Shown here piece by piece: positions 9,479-19,100 of a stretch of DNA of 64,000 nucleotides (the first letter of the stretch is position 1; every line of letters starts with the position of its first letter). The stretch is taken from positions 186,001-250,000 of the forward strand of contig BGKB01000085.1 in the NCBI GenBank assembly GCA_003116975.1. Reading direction: 5' to 3'. The stretch comes from Aurantiochytrium sp. KH105 (lineage: Eukaryota; Sar; Bigyra; Thraustochytrida; Thraustochytriidae). The position numbers and the translations under genes were made by a program. Below the pieces are notes generated by a model. That model was given only the letters and a program-made list of their open reading frames with translations, did no database searches and was not told the DNA's origin.

Positions 9479-10747
9479 ATGGAGGAGGAGCGACCGCGTG
9501 GCAAGTTCGCGCGAGTCGCCTCGCTATGGGATCTCGACAAGACGGCCAAAATTGGCGATGACCACGCTCTGCTCGCCAAAAGACTCGCCGGGAGACCTGG
9601 AGAAGACCGGGATGCGGCATTGTTGGACGCTGCGCGCAGAGGTGCATCAGGGGTGGCCAAGAAACTTGGGCAGAATGGGGCCAACCCAAATGCTCGCGGG
9701 CCCCGTGGCCGCACTGCGCTTCATCTTGCCGCGCTCTCGGGGAATCTCGACACTGTTCGCGCCGTACTCGAAGAGGGCGCTGACAAGAGCGTTCTGGACG
9801 ATGCCAAGGCTGACGCTGCTGCTCTTGCACGGGCGATTGGCAAGCATCATATCGCGCATGTAATTGATGCTTGGTCTTCACCATATGATGACCAGGTTTT
9901 CGGTTTCGGCGATGCGCAAGCTCCTGCAGAGCCGAGCGCTGCGCTCGCAACAAGAGATAACGTTCAACTTTTGGAAAGTGGAATTGCTCAAAAGCGGGCC
10001 GTCTTTGGAAGTCGTCACCCCGGTCTTGCTCCCACACTGTCAAAGCTTGCTCAGGCATATGAATTAGCAGGCCGTCTGAAAGAGTCTGCGCAAGCCCAGC
10101 TAGAGGCTTGCGAGCTTGCGCCAACGCCAGAGCGCTATTTTAGACTCGCTCGGGCTCGAATGGCCATCCGGGAACCCAAGGAAGCGGTTATTGCGTGCGA
10201 GCAAGGTCTTTTGCTTGTCCCAGGAAATTGTGATGCTGTGCCAGAAAGTGCAATGCGCCGACGGCTCTTGCTCGCACGGGGTGCTGCACAAGGTGCCGTC
10301 GGGGACTTTTGCGCCCAGGCAGACACCTACCGTCAAGTAGTAAGTCTCGCAGAAAGTAAGACAAGCAACAATGAAGACTTTTCGTTGGTGCGACCTCTTG
10401 TGGGTCTCGGTGAAGCGCTCGGGCGGCAGCGGGCACATCGTGAGAGTGTTCAGATATTCGCGAGAGCACTTCAAATTGCCGATCGGCATCTTCCCTCTGC
10501 GCATTCTGATATTGGCATCATCATGGAGCATCTCGCAAATGCGCTCACGGACGCGCGCGAGTTTCACAAAGCGCAGGCTCTGTATCGGCGGGTCATGGAG
10601 ATCCAGAGAGCCAACCGTCTCGACACGGGTGCAACGCACGACCGCATGGCCACTAGCATCGTGCGGCAGCATAAATTCGCCAAAGATCAGCATCGCAAGC
10701 GTCGCGTCGAGGCATCATCACGACGAAGAAACCTGGTCAAGGGCTAG
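9479..10747 (+). CDS. Ankyrin-repeat plus TPR protein (422 aa)
   Basis: ATG at 9479, one exon. Residues about 45-115 form ankyrin repeats, with the hallmark GRTALHLAALSGNLDTVRAVLEEGAD (residues about 78-103, read in blocks GRTALHLAA and GNLDTVRAVLEEGAD). After a linker, residues about 160-400 hold TPR-like helix pairs resembling the kinesin-light-chain type: HPGLAPTLSKLAQAYELAGR, then HSDIGIIMEHLANALTDA. The C-terminus is basic (HRKRRVEASSRRRNLVKG), a possible nuclear signal. It is most likely an adaptor. The partner and pathway are not indicated by the neighbours. Confidence 0.8.
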   Translation: MEEERPRGKFARVASLWDLDKTAKIGDDHALLAKRLAGRPGEDRDAALLDAARRGASGVAKKLGQNGANPNARGPRGRTALHLAALSGNLDTVRAVLEEGADKSVLDDAKADAAALARAIGKHHIAHVIDAWSSPYDDQVFGFGDAQAPAEPSAALATRDNVQLLESGIAQKRAVFGSRHPGLAPTLSKLAQAYELAGRLKESAQAQLEACELAPTPERYFRLARARMAIREPKEAVIACEQGLLLVPGNCDAVPESAMRRRLLLARGAAQGAVGDFCAQADTYRQVVSLAESKTSNNEDFSLVRPLVGLGEALGRQRAHRESVQIFARALQIADRHLPSAHSDIGIIMEHLANALTDAREFHKAQALYRRVMEIQRANRLDTGATHDRMATSIVRQHKFAKDQHRKRRVEASSRRRNLVKG

Positions 10748-11243
10748 CCGAATCGTTTCCTTGCAATTGATTGCTGCGATATAAGCCACGAAGGGACTTG
10801 GTGTCAACCAAAGCTGCATTATGCAAAGCCCGTCTGTCTGAAGACCTCACGCTATACCAACCCAACTTCAGTCTTCTCATACAGCGTGCACATGTTCCCC
10901 CCCTAATGATTCTTATTGGCGTATTGTCTCCGAGCGAGCCTCCAAGGCGCACTGAAGTGCCCAGAGTTCAAAAGCTACGAGCTTGCGCATACAGCAAACA
11001 AACCTTGGAACCCACCGCCCCTTGCGTCTTGCGCGTCCGCGGGCTGCAGCTGGCCCTTCGCTGCGCGCGCGGGAGACGCGGCCCCGCGGAAGAAAGCACC
11101 CGCGCGCCCGCACAGGCTTCCCGCCTTGCCTCGCGCTGGCCGCAGAGCGCGGGCGTCGAGAGTCGCAGCGGAGGATCTGCTCTTTGTCTCTGTGTGATCT
11201 AACGACGAGGCTAACGACGACGAGGGCGACGAGGAGGTGAACC
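10748..11243. promoter_or_regulatory. Spacer and 5' region of POLD2
   Basis: About 500 bp between two plus-strand genes with no supported reading frame. The last 43 bp before the POLD2 ATG form a degenerate GACGAG/AACGACGA repeat (11201-11237), probably in the 5' leader. Confidence 0.5.
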
Positions 11244-12725
11244 ATGGCGACGACGGCGGCCAAGGTGCCCCAGGCGCTGCAGCAGCGCGCGGCCATGGAG
11301 GTGGACGAGGGCGAAGACCAGGCCGCGCGTGATACCCTTGAGCGTGCGGCGAGTCAGTGCAGTTACTCGCACGCGAGGTTTGTCTTGCCACGCGTGCGCA
11401 AGTTTACAGCCCAGTACTCGCACGTGTACCAGAAGCGCATGACAGCCCTCAAGCCGATTGTCAAGCGCGAGTGCCAGAAATTATGGGGCAAAGACATTGC
11501 CTTTGTTGACCGTGTGATCGACCTTCAGGCATCGCGTCCAACGTGTGTCCTAGTGGGCACCTTGTACAAGCTCCAGCAGCTCAAGCCTTCTGTCCTCGAC
11601 GAGTTCGCATCCGAGTTCGACGGCAAGGACGAGAAGAAGGTCATTGACAACTTTTGCTCGGATGACGACGAATTCGTCCTCGAAGACGAGTCTGGCCGCG
11701 TGAATCTAATTGGCTTGGACAAAATGCTCGTTGACTCGCTCGTGAGCGGACTCGTCGTGGGCCTTCAGGGTCGCCTCGATGAAGACGGTAGCTTCCTGGT
11801 GGCGCGCTACTGCTTTCCAGGCCACGCACCTCAGCCCGAGCGTCCTGTTCCCCGTGCCAAACGGCAGCGTTTTCTCATGCTTGTGAGCGGGCTGCGGCTC
11901 GGCGCAGGCTTTGATCCTTTGCCCTTCCAGACTTTGACCGAATACATTTGCGGGCAAATCGGAAGCAGCGCAGACCAAACTCTCGAATCCGAAATCGTGC
12001 GCGTGGTCCTTGCGGGCGGTGCAGTGGACCTCCCGGCTGATGAGAAGCGAAGCGAATCTGATGTCAGCGACATGGCGGTCGGCGGAGCCAGCGTGAAGAC
12101 GCAAAGGTCGGGCAAGTCTCGCGAGACCAACAAGCTCGTGGAGCCCATTCGGCAGCTCGACTGCGCCCTTGCAGAGATAGCTTCGAGCATCAGCGTCGAC
12201 GTCATTCCTGGTCCCACCGACCCTGTCCAGGTGACCATGCCACAGCAGCCACTTCACAAGTGCCTTTTTCCACACGCAGGACGTTTCAAGTCGTCCTTTA
12301 AGCTAGTCACGAACCCGTTTGAGTGTACCCTCGACGAAGACACGCTTATTTTGGGCCACGGCGGTCAGCCCGTGCAGGATATGCTAAGATACACGCGGAA
12401 TCGGTCTGGGTTGGACCTCATGGAGGAGACTTTGCAGTGGCGCCACATTGCACCTACGGCTCCCGACACCTTGGCGTGCTACCCTTTGACCACTGTGGAT
12501 CCTTTTGTGATGCAAGAGCGTCCGCACTTGTACTTTTGCGGCAACCAGCCAGCGTTCGAGGACCGCCTTGTGCACAGTTTGCATGGTGGATTTACGCGCG
12601 TCGTGTCAGTTCCCGAATTCGCGACGACGGGCCAGGTTGTGCTCGTTGACTTGTCTTCGGAGTACTTGGACTGCACAACCATCCAATTCGATGGCCTCGA
12701 CGATGACAACGATGGCGAGGCATAA
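11244..12725 (+). CDS. POLD2: DNA polymerase delta small (B) subunit
   Basis: 493 residues from ATG 11244, close to the usual size of this subunit. Residues about 40-200 match the N-terminal OB-fold part (FTAQYSHVYQKRM, KPSVLDEFASEF, LIGLDKMLVDSLVSG, TGxxV-type strands). The rest is the inactive calcineurin-like phosphoesterase domain: LMLVSGLRLG, VVLAGGAVD, DVIPGPTDPVQVTMPQQPLH, LVTNPFECTLDEDTLILGHGGQPVQDMLRY (read as separate blocks) and near the end RPHLYFCGNQPAFE. Metal-binding residues of true phosphoesterases are absent, as in the family. It should bind the catalytic subunit POLD1 and help hold the delta complex together in the nucleus during lagging-strand synthesis and repair. An acidic insert lies near residues 270-290. 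Confidence 0.96.
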   Translation: MATTAAKVPQALQQRAAMEVDEGEDQAARDTLERAASQCSYSHARFVLPRVRKFTAQYSHVYQKRMTALKPIVKRECQKLWGKDIAFVDRVIDLQASRPTCVLVGTLYKLQQLKPSVLDEFASEFDGKDEKKVIDNFCSDDDEFVLEDESGRVNLIGLDKMLVDSLVSGLVVGLQGRLDEDGSFLVARYCFPGHAPQPERPVPRAKRQRFLMLVSGLRLGAGFDPLPFQTLTEYICGQIGSSADQTLESEIVRVVLAGGAVDLPADEKRSESDVSDMAVGGASVKTQRSGKSRETNKLVEPIRQLDCALAEIASSISVDVIPGPTDPVQVTMPQQPLHKCLFPHAGRFKSSFKLVTNPFECTLDEDTLILGHGGQPVQDMLRYTRNRSGLDLMEETLQWRHIAPTAPDTLACYPLTTVDPFVMQERPHLYFCGNQPAFEDRLVHSLHGGFTRVVSVPEFATTGQVVLVDLSSEYLDCTTIQFDGLDDDNDGEA

Positions 12726-12755
12726 CCAACCAACTAATCAACCAACTAACTAAAA
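12722..12755. repeat. AACC/AATC tetranucleotide repeat after the POLD2 stop
   Basis: A short run of AACCAACC-AATC units begins at the stop codon and lies in the 3' UTR. A similar run follows the ETFRF1 gene at 61126-61150. Confidence 0.8.
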
Positions 12756-13126
12756 GCAAAATCTTGGCAATTGCTTTCCATCATTCTCTCCGTTTGCTTC
12801 TAATACTTATTCTCTTTCTTCTTCCTTTCGAAAGTACGGAAGGTTGGCCAAAAGCGACTAACAGTAACGCGATGCTGACCACAGCGCGAGACCTCAAGCA
12901 AAGAAAGAGATGTAAGCGCGTCCAGAAGCATGTGGCACGGATAATGTGCAAAGTCTCCTTGTTGGCGCAAAGATAAGATAGATGCGAAGCCTCCTCGCTG
13001 GCGCAACGTCAGTTCGGCAAAGTCTCAGTCTATCGAGATCGGGGGCCAGACAGGACAGTGCATTCCGGATGTATTTCCTATACTCAATTCGGTTTTCCGT
13101 AACATCATGTTTTCTATCTAAAAAGC
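12726..13126. other. Convergent 3' spacer between POLD2 and the PDZ gene
   Basis: About 400 bp between two stops facing each other. Apart from the AACC/AATC run I see nothing supportable; it is more AT-rich than the coding regions. Confidence 0.5.
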
Positions 13127-13933
13127 CTATGGTGTGGCTTCTACTTCAATTTTCCCCTCCTCTGCCGGCGCAGCATCATCCTCCTCAAGTGGTGCATGGT
13201 CACTATGAAAGGTGTCGCGAAGGTGTTTGGATTGCGCAGATGCGTGAGCGCGATCAGAAGGAGCAAAGCCTGCGTCAATGGTTGCTTTTTGCGCAACAAA
13301 GGCCTCCTCCTCGAACTCTTCCTCGCGCTTCGAGAGACGGAGCCAGGAAGAAGACTCTGTGATGCCGATAAAGTACATGAACGTGCTGGCACAGAGCAGA
13401 GCAATGACGAGGAAGGCAGACTTGGGGAATCCACGAAAGCGCGAGCCAGCAAGGTCTCGCGCCGTGTAAACAGCAGGTCGAGTGCTCGTGGACGGAGATG
13501 TAGCTTCTTGCTGCTGGGCCTTTTGAGCTTCTCGTTGGCGCCTTTCGGCCTCGATTTCTCGCAGACGCGCGAGCTCTTGTCTCTTTCTCGACTCGGCATT
13601 ATTGCTCAGTACGCGCTCGCGGACCTTGTGCTGTATGGTCTCGTCGGTCCTGCCGAAGCGCAGAGAGATGGGTCGTTGACTCGCGCGAAGCTTTTGCAGC
13701 ACGACCTCGTACTGCACCAGGCCGATGGGCACCTCGTCGATGCAGAGGAGGGCATCTCCCAGCTGCACGCGACCGTCCTTCTCCACAGGCCCCTGCGCGC
13801 CCTGACCGCCGCGCTTGAAGCCGACGAGCACCACCTCGCCGCTCTCGAGCTGCTCGAGCTGCACGCCCAAAAAGCTCTCGAAGCAGTCCACGTCGAAGCG
13901 CTCCAGCACCGCGGGCACGCTCACGAGGCCCAT
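13127..13933 (-). CDS. PDZ-domain, single-pass membrane protein (N-terminus uncertain)
   Basis: The ATG at 13933 gives 268 residues. Residues about 10-95 look like a PDZ domain: a carboxylate-loop-like FLGVQLEQL, then VVLVGFKRGGQGAQGPVEKDGRVQLGDALLCID and a closing LRASQRPISLRFGR (two blocks). A charged coiled stretch (100-140) and a Ser/Thr linker lead to one hydrophobic segment SAFLVIALLCASTFMYFIGI (about 172-191) and an acidic tail. The frame stays open upstream for about 40 codons without Met, with protein-like composition, back to a stop near 14060. A 5' exon or a missed start is therefore possible. Possible role: membrane adaptor binding C-terminal peptides. Confidence 0.75.
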   Translation of the reverse strand: MGLVSVPAVLERFDVDCFESFLGVQLEQLESGEVVLVGFKRGGQGAQGPVEKDGRVQLGDALLCIDEVPIGLVQYEVVLQKLRASQRPISLRFGRTDETIQHKVRERVLSNNAESRKRQELARLREIEAERRQREAQKAQQQEATSPSTSTRPAVYTARDLAGSRFRGFPKSAFLVIALLCASTFMYFIGITESSSWLRLSKREEEFEEEAFVAQKATIDAGFAPSDRAHASAQSKHLRDTFHSDHAPLEEDDAAPAEEGKIEVEATP

Positions 13934-14411
13934 CGCGACGCCCGCGCGCGCAGGAGCCCCTCCGTGCGCGTACGCGTTGGCGCTCTGGTCGTCGTTGACC
14001 GGGTACGGTTTGTATGTATGATGGCGAGCTCGAGCGAGCTTGCCTCACTCAGCAGGTCGAGCAAAACCTCAACGAGCTCGGCCCTCATCGCACGCGAGAG
14101 CTAGCCAGCTAGCTGGCTGGCCAGCCAGCTTGGGCTCGGCAAGCGCGAACCCGACGAGCGCAAGGCTCAGACGGGGCCGGGCAGGAGAAGCTAGCTCGCA
14201 CGGAGCGCAGGAGTGCGCGCGCGGCGCCTTGAGGACCGACCACGAGGCGGACCTCTTGGACGACAGCGACGCCGCGACCGCGACCGCGACCGCGACCGTG
14301 GCAACAACTACGACAGCAACGACAACGACAACGACAAAGAAGGAGGGCAACAAGGAAAAGGAAGAAATAGACGCAGCGGCGACAGAAGCGAAGTGAGTAG
14401 AGAACAAGAGG
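13934..14411. promoter_or_regulatory. Divergent spacer between PDZ and EDR2-like genes
   Basis: About 480 bp. It carries a palindrome-rich GCTAGCTGGC cluster at 14100-14130 and a CGCGAC then CGACAA microsatellite at 14271-14337, shortly before the ATG of the downstream gene. The part nearest 13934 may include a 5' exon of the PDZ gene. Confidence 0.5.
14271..14337. repeat. CGCGAC/CGACAA hexamer microsatellite in 5' leader
   Basis: Back-to-back hexamer repeats about 75 bp upstream of the ATG at 14412. Confidence 0.85.
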
Positions 14412-15764
14412 ATGAGCAGTTTCCTATACGAGCACAGCGAGACCGAGCTGCTGCAGGCGCTGGGTCTGCTGGGCCCAACTGGGACGGAAGCGCCCGAAGG
14501 TGACGCGCAAGGCAATCTTGGGTCAACCGCGGTTACCGACGCTGGAGCAGAGCCATTGGCTTCTGGCGAGCCGCCCTCGCTGACGGCAACACAAAGAAGA
14601 TCGCTCTCGCTCTCGCAAGATAGCTTTTCCCAGCGAAGCGGTAGATTGCAACAGCGGAGACTCTCCGCCGAGAGCCTGCCAGATCCTGATCTCGCAAGTA
14701 ATGATAGGGACGACGACGACGATGATGGTTCAGGTGGAGATCCCGACATCGACGGCTCGGGCAAGGCGAGTCCCGAAGACTCAGTCCACAGTAACGTCGG
14801 GGAGTCTCTGGAAACAATGCCGCCTGTGGACACGACAGGTCGTGCGCGCGGCGTCTCGCAGGCCCCCTTGCTCGTCGCCGGAGCCACCACGCAGGAAGCG
14901 AGCGAGCGCGATGGCGTGCCCAACAGCTGGAGTGACGGCGACGCGAGCGAATTCAAGGTCCGCGCCGGACCCAACTACGCGCGGACAAAGCGTAAACAGG
15001 CTTCCAAGGACTCTTATTACCGGCAGATAGGAATGGATCTCTTTCGCAACACGTACGACGGCGCGACGCGCATTTCTAATATCGGAGCACATGTCAAACT
15101 TCCCGAGTCGCGGCTCTCGCACATCCCTGTAGGCTGCCCTTTTCCTCGCATCATCATTTTCAACATTCAGGTACCTGTCGCGGCACCGAAAATGTTTGGC
15201 AAAAGCGACCCCGATGCGGGGCTGAGTCTGGTGCAGTACTTTGAGATCAAGCGCTCGACGCTGGACCAGTTGGAGGAGCAAGATCGTACGGGATCTCCTC
15301 CCACGCCGTCGATTGCGCTCTTGACAAAGTTTTTCCGCGAATATCGAACGTCGGACGACGTGCGCCGGCGCTTCAAGATCATCGGACACGTGCTTAACAT
15401 GGTCGAAGTTGGCGTTCCTTCTATGTTTCAGAGCTACAACGGAAAACCAGCGATTGTTTTCAAGACGGGTACGATATTTTCGGGCCCAATTGACGGCAAC
15501 GTGCAGGATCACTACGTTGAGTTTGACATCAACGTGCATGAGTTTGCTTATCTCGCGCGGAAAGCACTACACTCCATGATAGATCGCGTACCGCAAATGC
15601 GTCTTCGTTGCGCATTTGTGCTGCAGGGAGAAGATGACGAAGAGCTTCCTGAGCAGGTCTTTGCGTGCTCGGCGCTGCACAATTTGGACCTGCGCACCGC
15701 TCGCCCCGTCGATTTAGCTCCGATTAACGTGAGCACACTTCAGAAGCGTCGCACCTTTGCCTGA
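14412..15764 (+). CDS. EDR2 C-terminal (DUF1336) domain protein
   Basis: 450 residues from ATG 14412. The first 180 are Ser/Glu/Gly-rich and likely disordered, with an acidic patch DRDDDDDDGSG. From about residue 185 it matches the domain found at the C-terminus of plant ENHANCED DISEASE RESISTANCE 2 and many protist proteins: PNYARTKRKQASK, IGAHVKLPESR, PRIIIFNIQVPVAAPKMFG, LSLVQYFEIK, RRFKIIGHVLNMVEVGVPSM, YNGKPAIVFKTGTIFSG, YVEFDINVHEFAYLARKAL and CSALHNLDLRTARPVDL. In plants this domain sits with PH and START lipid-binding domains. Neither is present here, so only the C-terminal module is shared. Role likely lipid- or membrane-related, but not proven. Confidence 0.9.
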   Translation: MSSFLYEHSETELLQALGLLGPTGTEAPEGDAQGNLGSTAVTDAGAEPLASGEPPSLTATQRRSLSLSQDSFSQRSGRLQQRRLSAESLPDPDLASNDRDDDDDDGSGGDPDIDGSGKASPEDSVHSNVGESLETMPPVDTTGRARGVSQAPLLVAGATTQEASERDGVPNSWSDGDASEFKVRAGPNYARTKRKQASKDSYYRQIGMDLFRNTYDGATRISNIGAHVKLPESRLSHIPVGCPFPRIIIFNIQVPVAAPKMFGKSDPDAGLSLVQYFEIKRSTLDQLEEQDRTGSPPTPSIALLTKFFREYRTSDDVRRRFKIIGHVLNMVEVGVPSMFQSYNGKPAIVFKTGTIFSGPIDGNVQDHYVEFDINVHEFAYLARKALHSMIDRVPQMRLRCAFVLQGEDDEELPEQVFACSALHNLDLRTARPVDLAPINVSTLQKRRTFA

Positions 15765-16177
15765 TTGTCCGATCACACGCATGGCTCGACACTGTAAACT
15801 AGTTCGTAATACGCACCACAACGATTGATTCTGAAGCGGCCGCAAGGTCGGGTATTCCACACGCGCGCTTCAAGGAGGTTGTAAGAAACGATGGTAAAAA
15901 ATGCAAATGGTTGAAATTGAACTTTAACCGCAAAGCGGCAGGCTCTTCATTTCGCGAAACGGCGAACTCATTTTCCAAACTGTCGTTTTTCGAAGAAATA
16001 TTTTCTCGCAAACCCATCACATAAGATTTGCGCAAGGTGGTCGACTCCAGCAGCAGCAAGAACGACACAAGGACGGTGATGATGGGACAAAAGGCACAAT
16101 CATTGTGAAATTATATAAAAGAATAAATGTGCAACGCCGCACGACCGTCGCGTCAGACAGGCGCCATTGCTAGGCCC
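15765..16177. other. Convergent 3' spacer
   Basis: About 410 bp between the stops of the EDR2-like and ABCG genes. AT-rich relative to the genes; one TATATAAAAG-like string at 16111-16120 sits between two 3' ends and so is unlikely to be a promoter. No gene seen. Confidence 0.5.
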
Positions 16178-19100
16178 TTAGACCACATCGTCGTCAAGTT
16201 CGAGCGTCATATCCTCAACAAACGCTTGGTAGGCTCGCCACATCGGGCCAAGGTCGATGCTTGCAGACGCCCGACCCGGTCGTGGGACGGGAGCAGGAGT
16301 AAAAGGACTGAACTTGGCAGACATACGGCTTGTGGGTGACAAGCCTGGGGGCGGGGCAAGCGAATTGTCTCTCGTGGGCGCGACCTGCGCGTCGTCGTCC
16401 GGGGCGCGCAGTTTGCGCGCGCGCGAACGATGAAAGAGTCCAACCTTGGAAAAGTAACACATGACAAATCCCGTGCGCGCCAATCGGCTCACCACAACGA
16501 AGCCGAGCTGCTTTAAGATGTCGGAATTGCTGTTGAGCAAGAGAGCGAGAACCATTGCGGCATCTAGACCCAGAAAGCCGAGAGCAATGAGATCCTGAAA
16601 GGAAATCCACAAAAGGGAGCGGCGGCGGCCACTACTGGAGAGCGGGACGAGAAAGAGGATTTGCATAATGAACTGCACGACGTACACCAAAAAGAGGGAA
16701 ATGGTGAGAATCGCAAAGCCTGCGTTCAACCCACTCGTCTCGAGTCCACCGCCGAGAACCGAGTCAATGCCGTTCTTGAGGGAGTCAGTTAAGCTATCAC
16801 CTTCGGCTGCCGCGGTGTCACCGTCATTAAACGCGCAAAGAGTACTGGCAAGAAAAAAATCGATGAGCAAAAAGCTCGTGATGGCCTGGCGACTGAGAAT
16901 AGCGGAAATGACCATTCCGCGCGAGCCCGTGGCGCCCGCAGGAGCGCCTTCGTTGCGTCCGCCATCGATGATGTTCTGTAGCGCGGCACCTGTTTGGCCT
17001 TTTCTCGCCCTTGCAGGGCGGTCTGCGCTGTCTGCGGCGCCGCGCTTGAGGCGGTCCGTGCGAAACACGTAGAGGAAGAAGAAAGCAAAGAAGGAGATGA
17101 TGTGGTACGCGAGCACAATGCAGAGAAGCGCAAAGATGCAGGTGGTGATGTCGAAATCGTCAAACTCAAATTGACGTACAATGTTCGATCCAGCGCGTTG
17201 CGCCTGTTCCAGAACCGAGACGCCCTCCTCAACGATGATGCGATTGCCGAGCGCATTGATAAGCGTTCCGCCAAAGCTGTAAAAGGTGACCATAAGGTAA
17301 GTGACCCATCCGAGAAAGGGCGGAATATCCTTGAGGTTGATGATGAAGCCGTTCATGACTGCTGCAAGCGCGAGAAGCGACATATTAACAAGCGCCGCCT
17401 TGCGGGTGTCCGGAGCAGATTCACCGCCGCGTTCAATGATAAAGATCTCCACCATGGTGTTCTGTGCCGTGACAGCAATGCTTGTGAGCATCATTAGCAC
17501 GAGAAAATTCATGAGAGAGGTCCCGCTGTCGTTGAAAAGAAAAGACATGTAGTACAGCGGTACCGCGTAACACAGCGATTCGATGGTGGCAGCAACAATG
17601 TTGCGCGTAAAGGCACTAAAGAGAAAAGCCTGGAAGGCAACCGTGTTGCCGTTGGCCCGCTCATAGGTCCAGACGCCCTTCTCCAAATTGTACCGGTCCC
17701 CGAGAAAGACCGAGGCCAAGAAGGTTAGCGTACTCGTAGCGAGGTAGCTGAGCGCCACCTGGCTCGAGTACGAGTCGCTGCCATAAAACACGATGCCCAC
17801 AAGAACGCCTGCGACGAGAGCAAAGAGCGCAGTGCGCCATACGTCGAAGCCACCACGCTTGATTGTGCGAGAGAGAAGGACCCAGAGTGCCGTGATGACG
17901 CTAATGGGCGCGCTCCACGACCAGCGACCGGACGCCAGGGCATTCTCCACGAGAACAGCGCGCAGCGAGTGCGCCATGGCCACGCTAAACTCGGTGCGCT
18001 CAGCATCAATGGCATCGCGCACGCCGCGGCCCAAGGACCCAGTATCGTACTTGTGGCGGTACATTTTGATGCGGGACTCTGGTGCGCCCTGCAGCTTGTC
18101 GAGAATCTCGTCACCGATGTTGACCTCATCAATGGAAACCTCGAAGAAGTCCGCCGCGTCCAGCGGGGTCCCATGGAAGATAATCTTACCGCGCACGAGA
18201 ATGGTGACGTCGTCAAGAAGCTGGAAAATCTCGCGACGGGGCTGGTGAATAGTCATGATAATGTTGACACCTGCCTTGTGGGCGAGGTTGTGCAAACTCT
18301 TGACGAGCACCAGGGCATTCGTACTATCGAGACCCGAAGTGGGTTCGTCGAGCAAGAGGCCCGCGGGCATGGAAAGAAGCTGGGTGGCCACAGAGACGCG
18401 GCGGCGCTGACCGCCCGAGATACCACCTTCCACGAGCACACCACCATCGCCGCAGATGGTGTCGGCACACTTTTGAAGCTCGAGCAGAGTGATGACTTGC
18501 TCGACACGGCGCAACTTTTCTTCGTCGCCAAAAAATTGCGGAAGCTGCAGCCACGCGGCATGTCGCAGGTGCTGGCGCACCGTGAGCAAAGGGAAGAGCA
18601 CGTCGGTCTGGCGCACGTACGACGTTGAATTGCGCAGCCATTCGCGCAAAAAAGAGGCTCTGTTGAGATGCGAAGGAACGCCGTTGATCAGGTGCTCTCC
18701 CGTGACACGGCCCGATTCCCGCGTGTACGACACGAGATCCAACAAGGTCGACTTGCCGCTGCCAGAGGGACCCATGAGTGCGTGCACCAGACCGGGTTGG
18801 AAGGCGACGCTCACCTTGTCCAGAATCTGGTGAGGCTTGGCCGATCGTTTCTTCTTGGGGGCCCAGTACGAAAGGTTGCTTACCATGAGCTGCACGGCAC
18901 GGCCCTTGTTCGCGCGCTGTGCCTCGCGAAGGATCATGCGCTCTGCATTGTCGCCTTCATTATGGCCACCGTTTCCAAAACTCTCTGCCAGTTCTCTCTC
19001 GCGCTTGAGCTTGGCGTTGAACTTGCGGCACGTGCGGTCAAACATAGCGACTCGGATGCGCATAGCGATAAAGGCAACCCAGGCGAGCGCGATGACAAAG

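Noticed and set aside
13196-14104. 302-codon plus-strand frame
   Set aside because: Antisense to the PDZ gene. Its leucine-rich, histidine-rich content comes from the complementary coding sequence.
16108-16122. TATATAAAAG-like string as a promoter
   Set aside because: It lies between two convergent 3' ends, where no gene starts.
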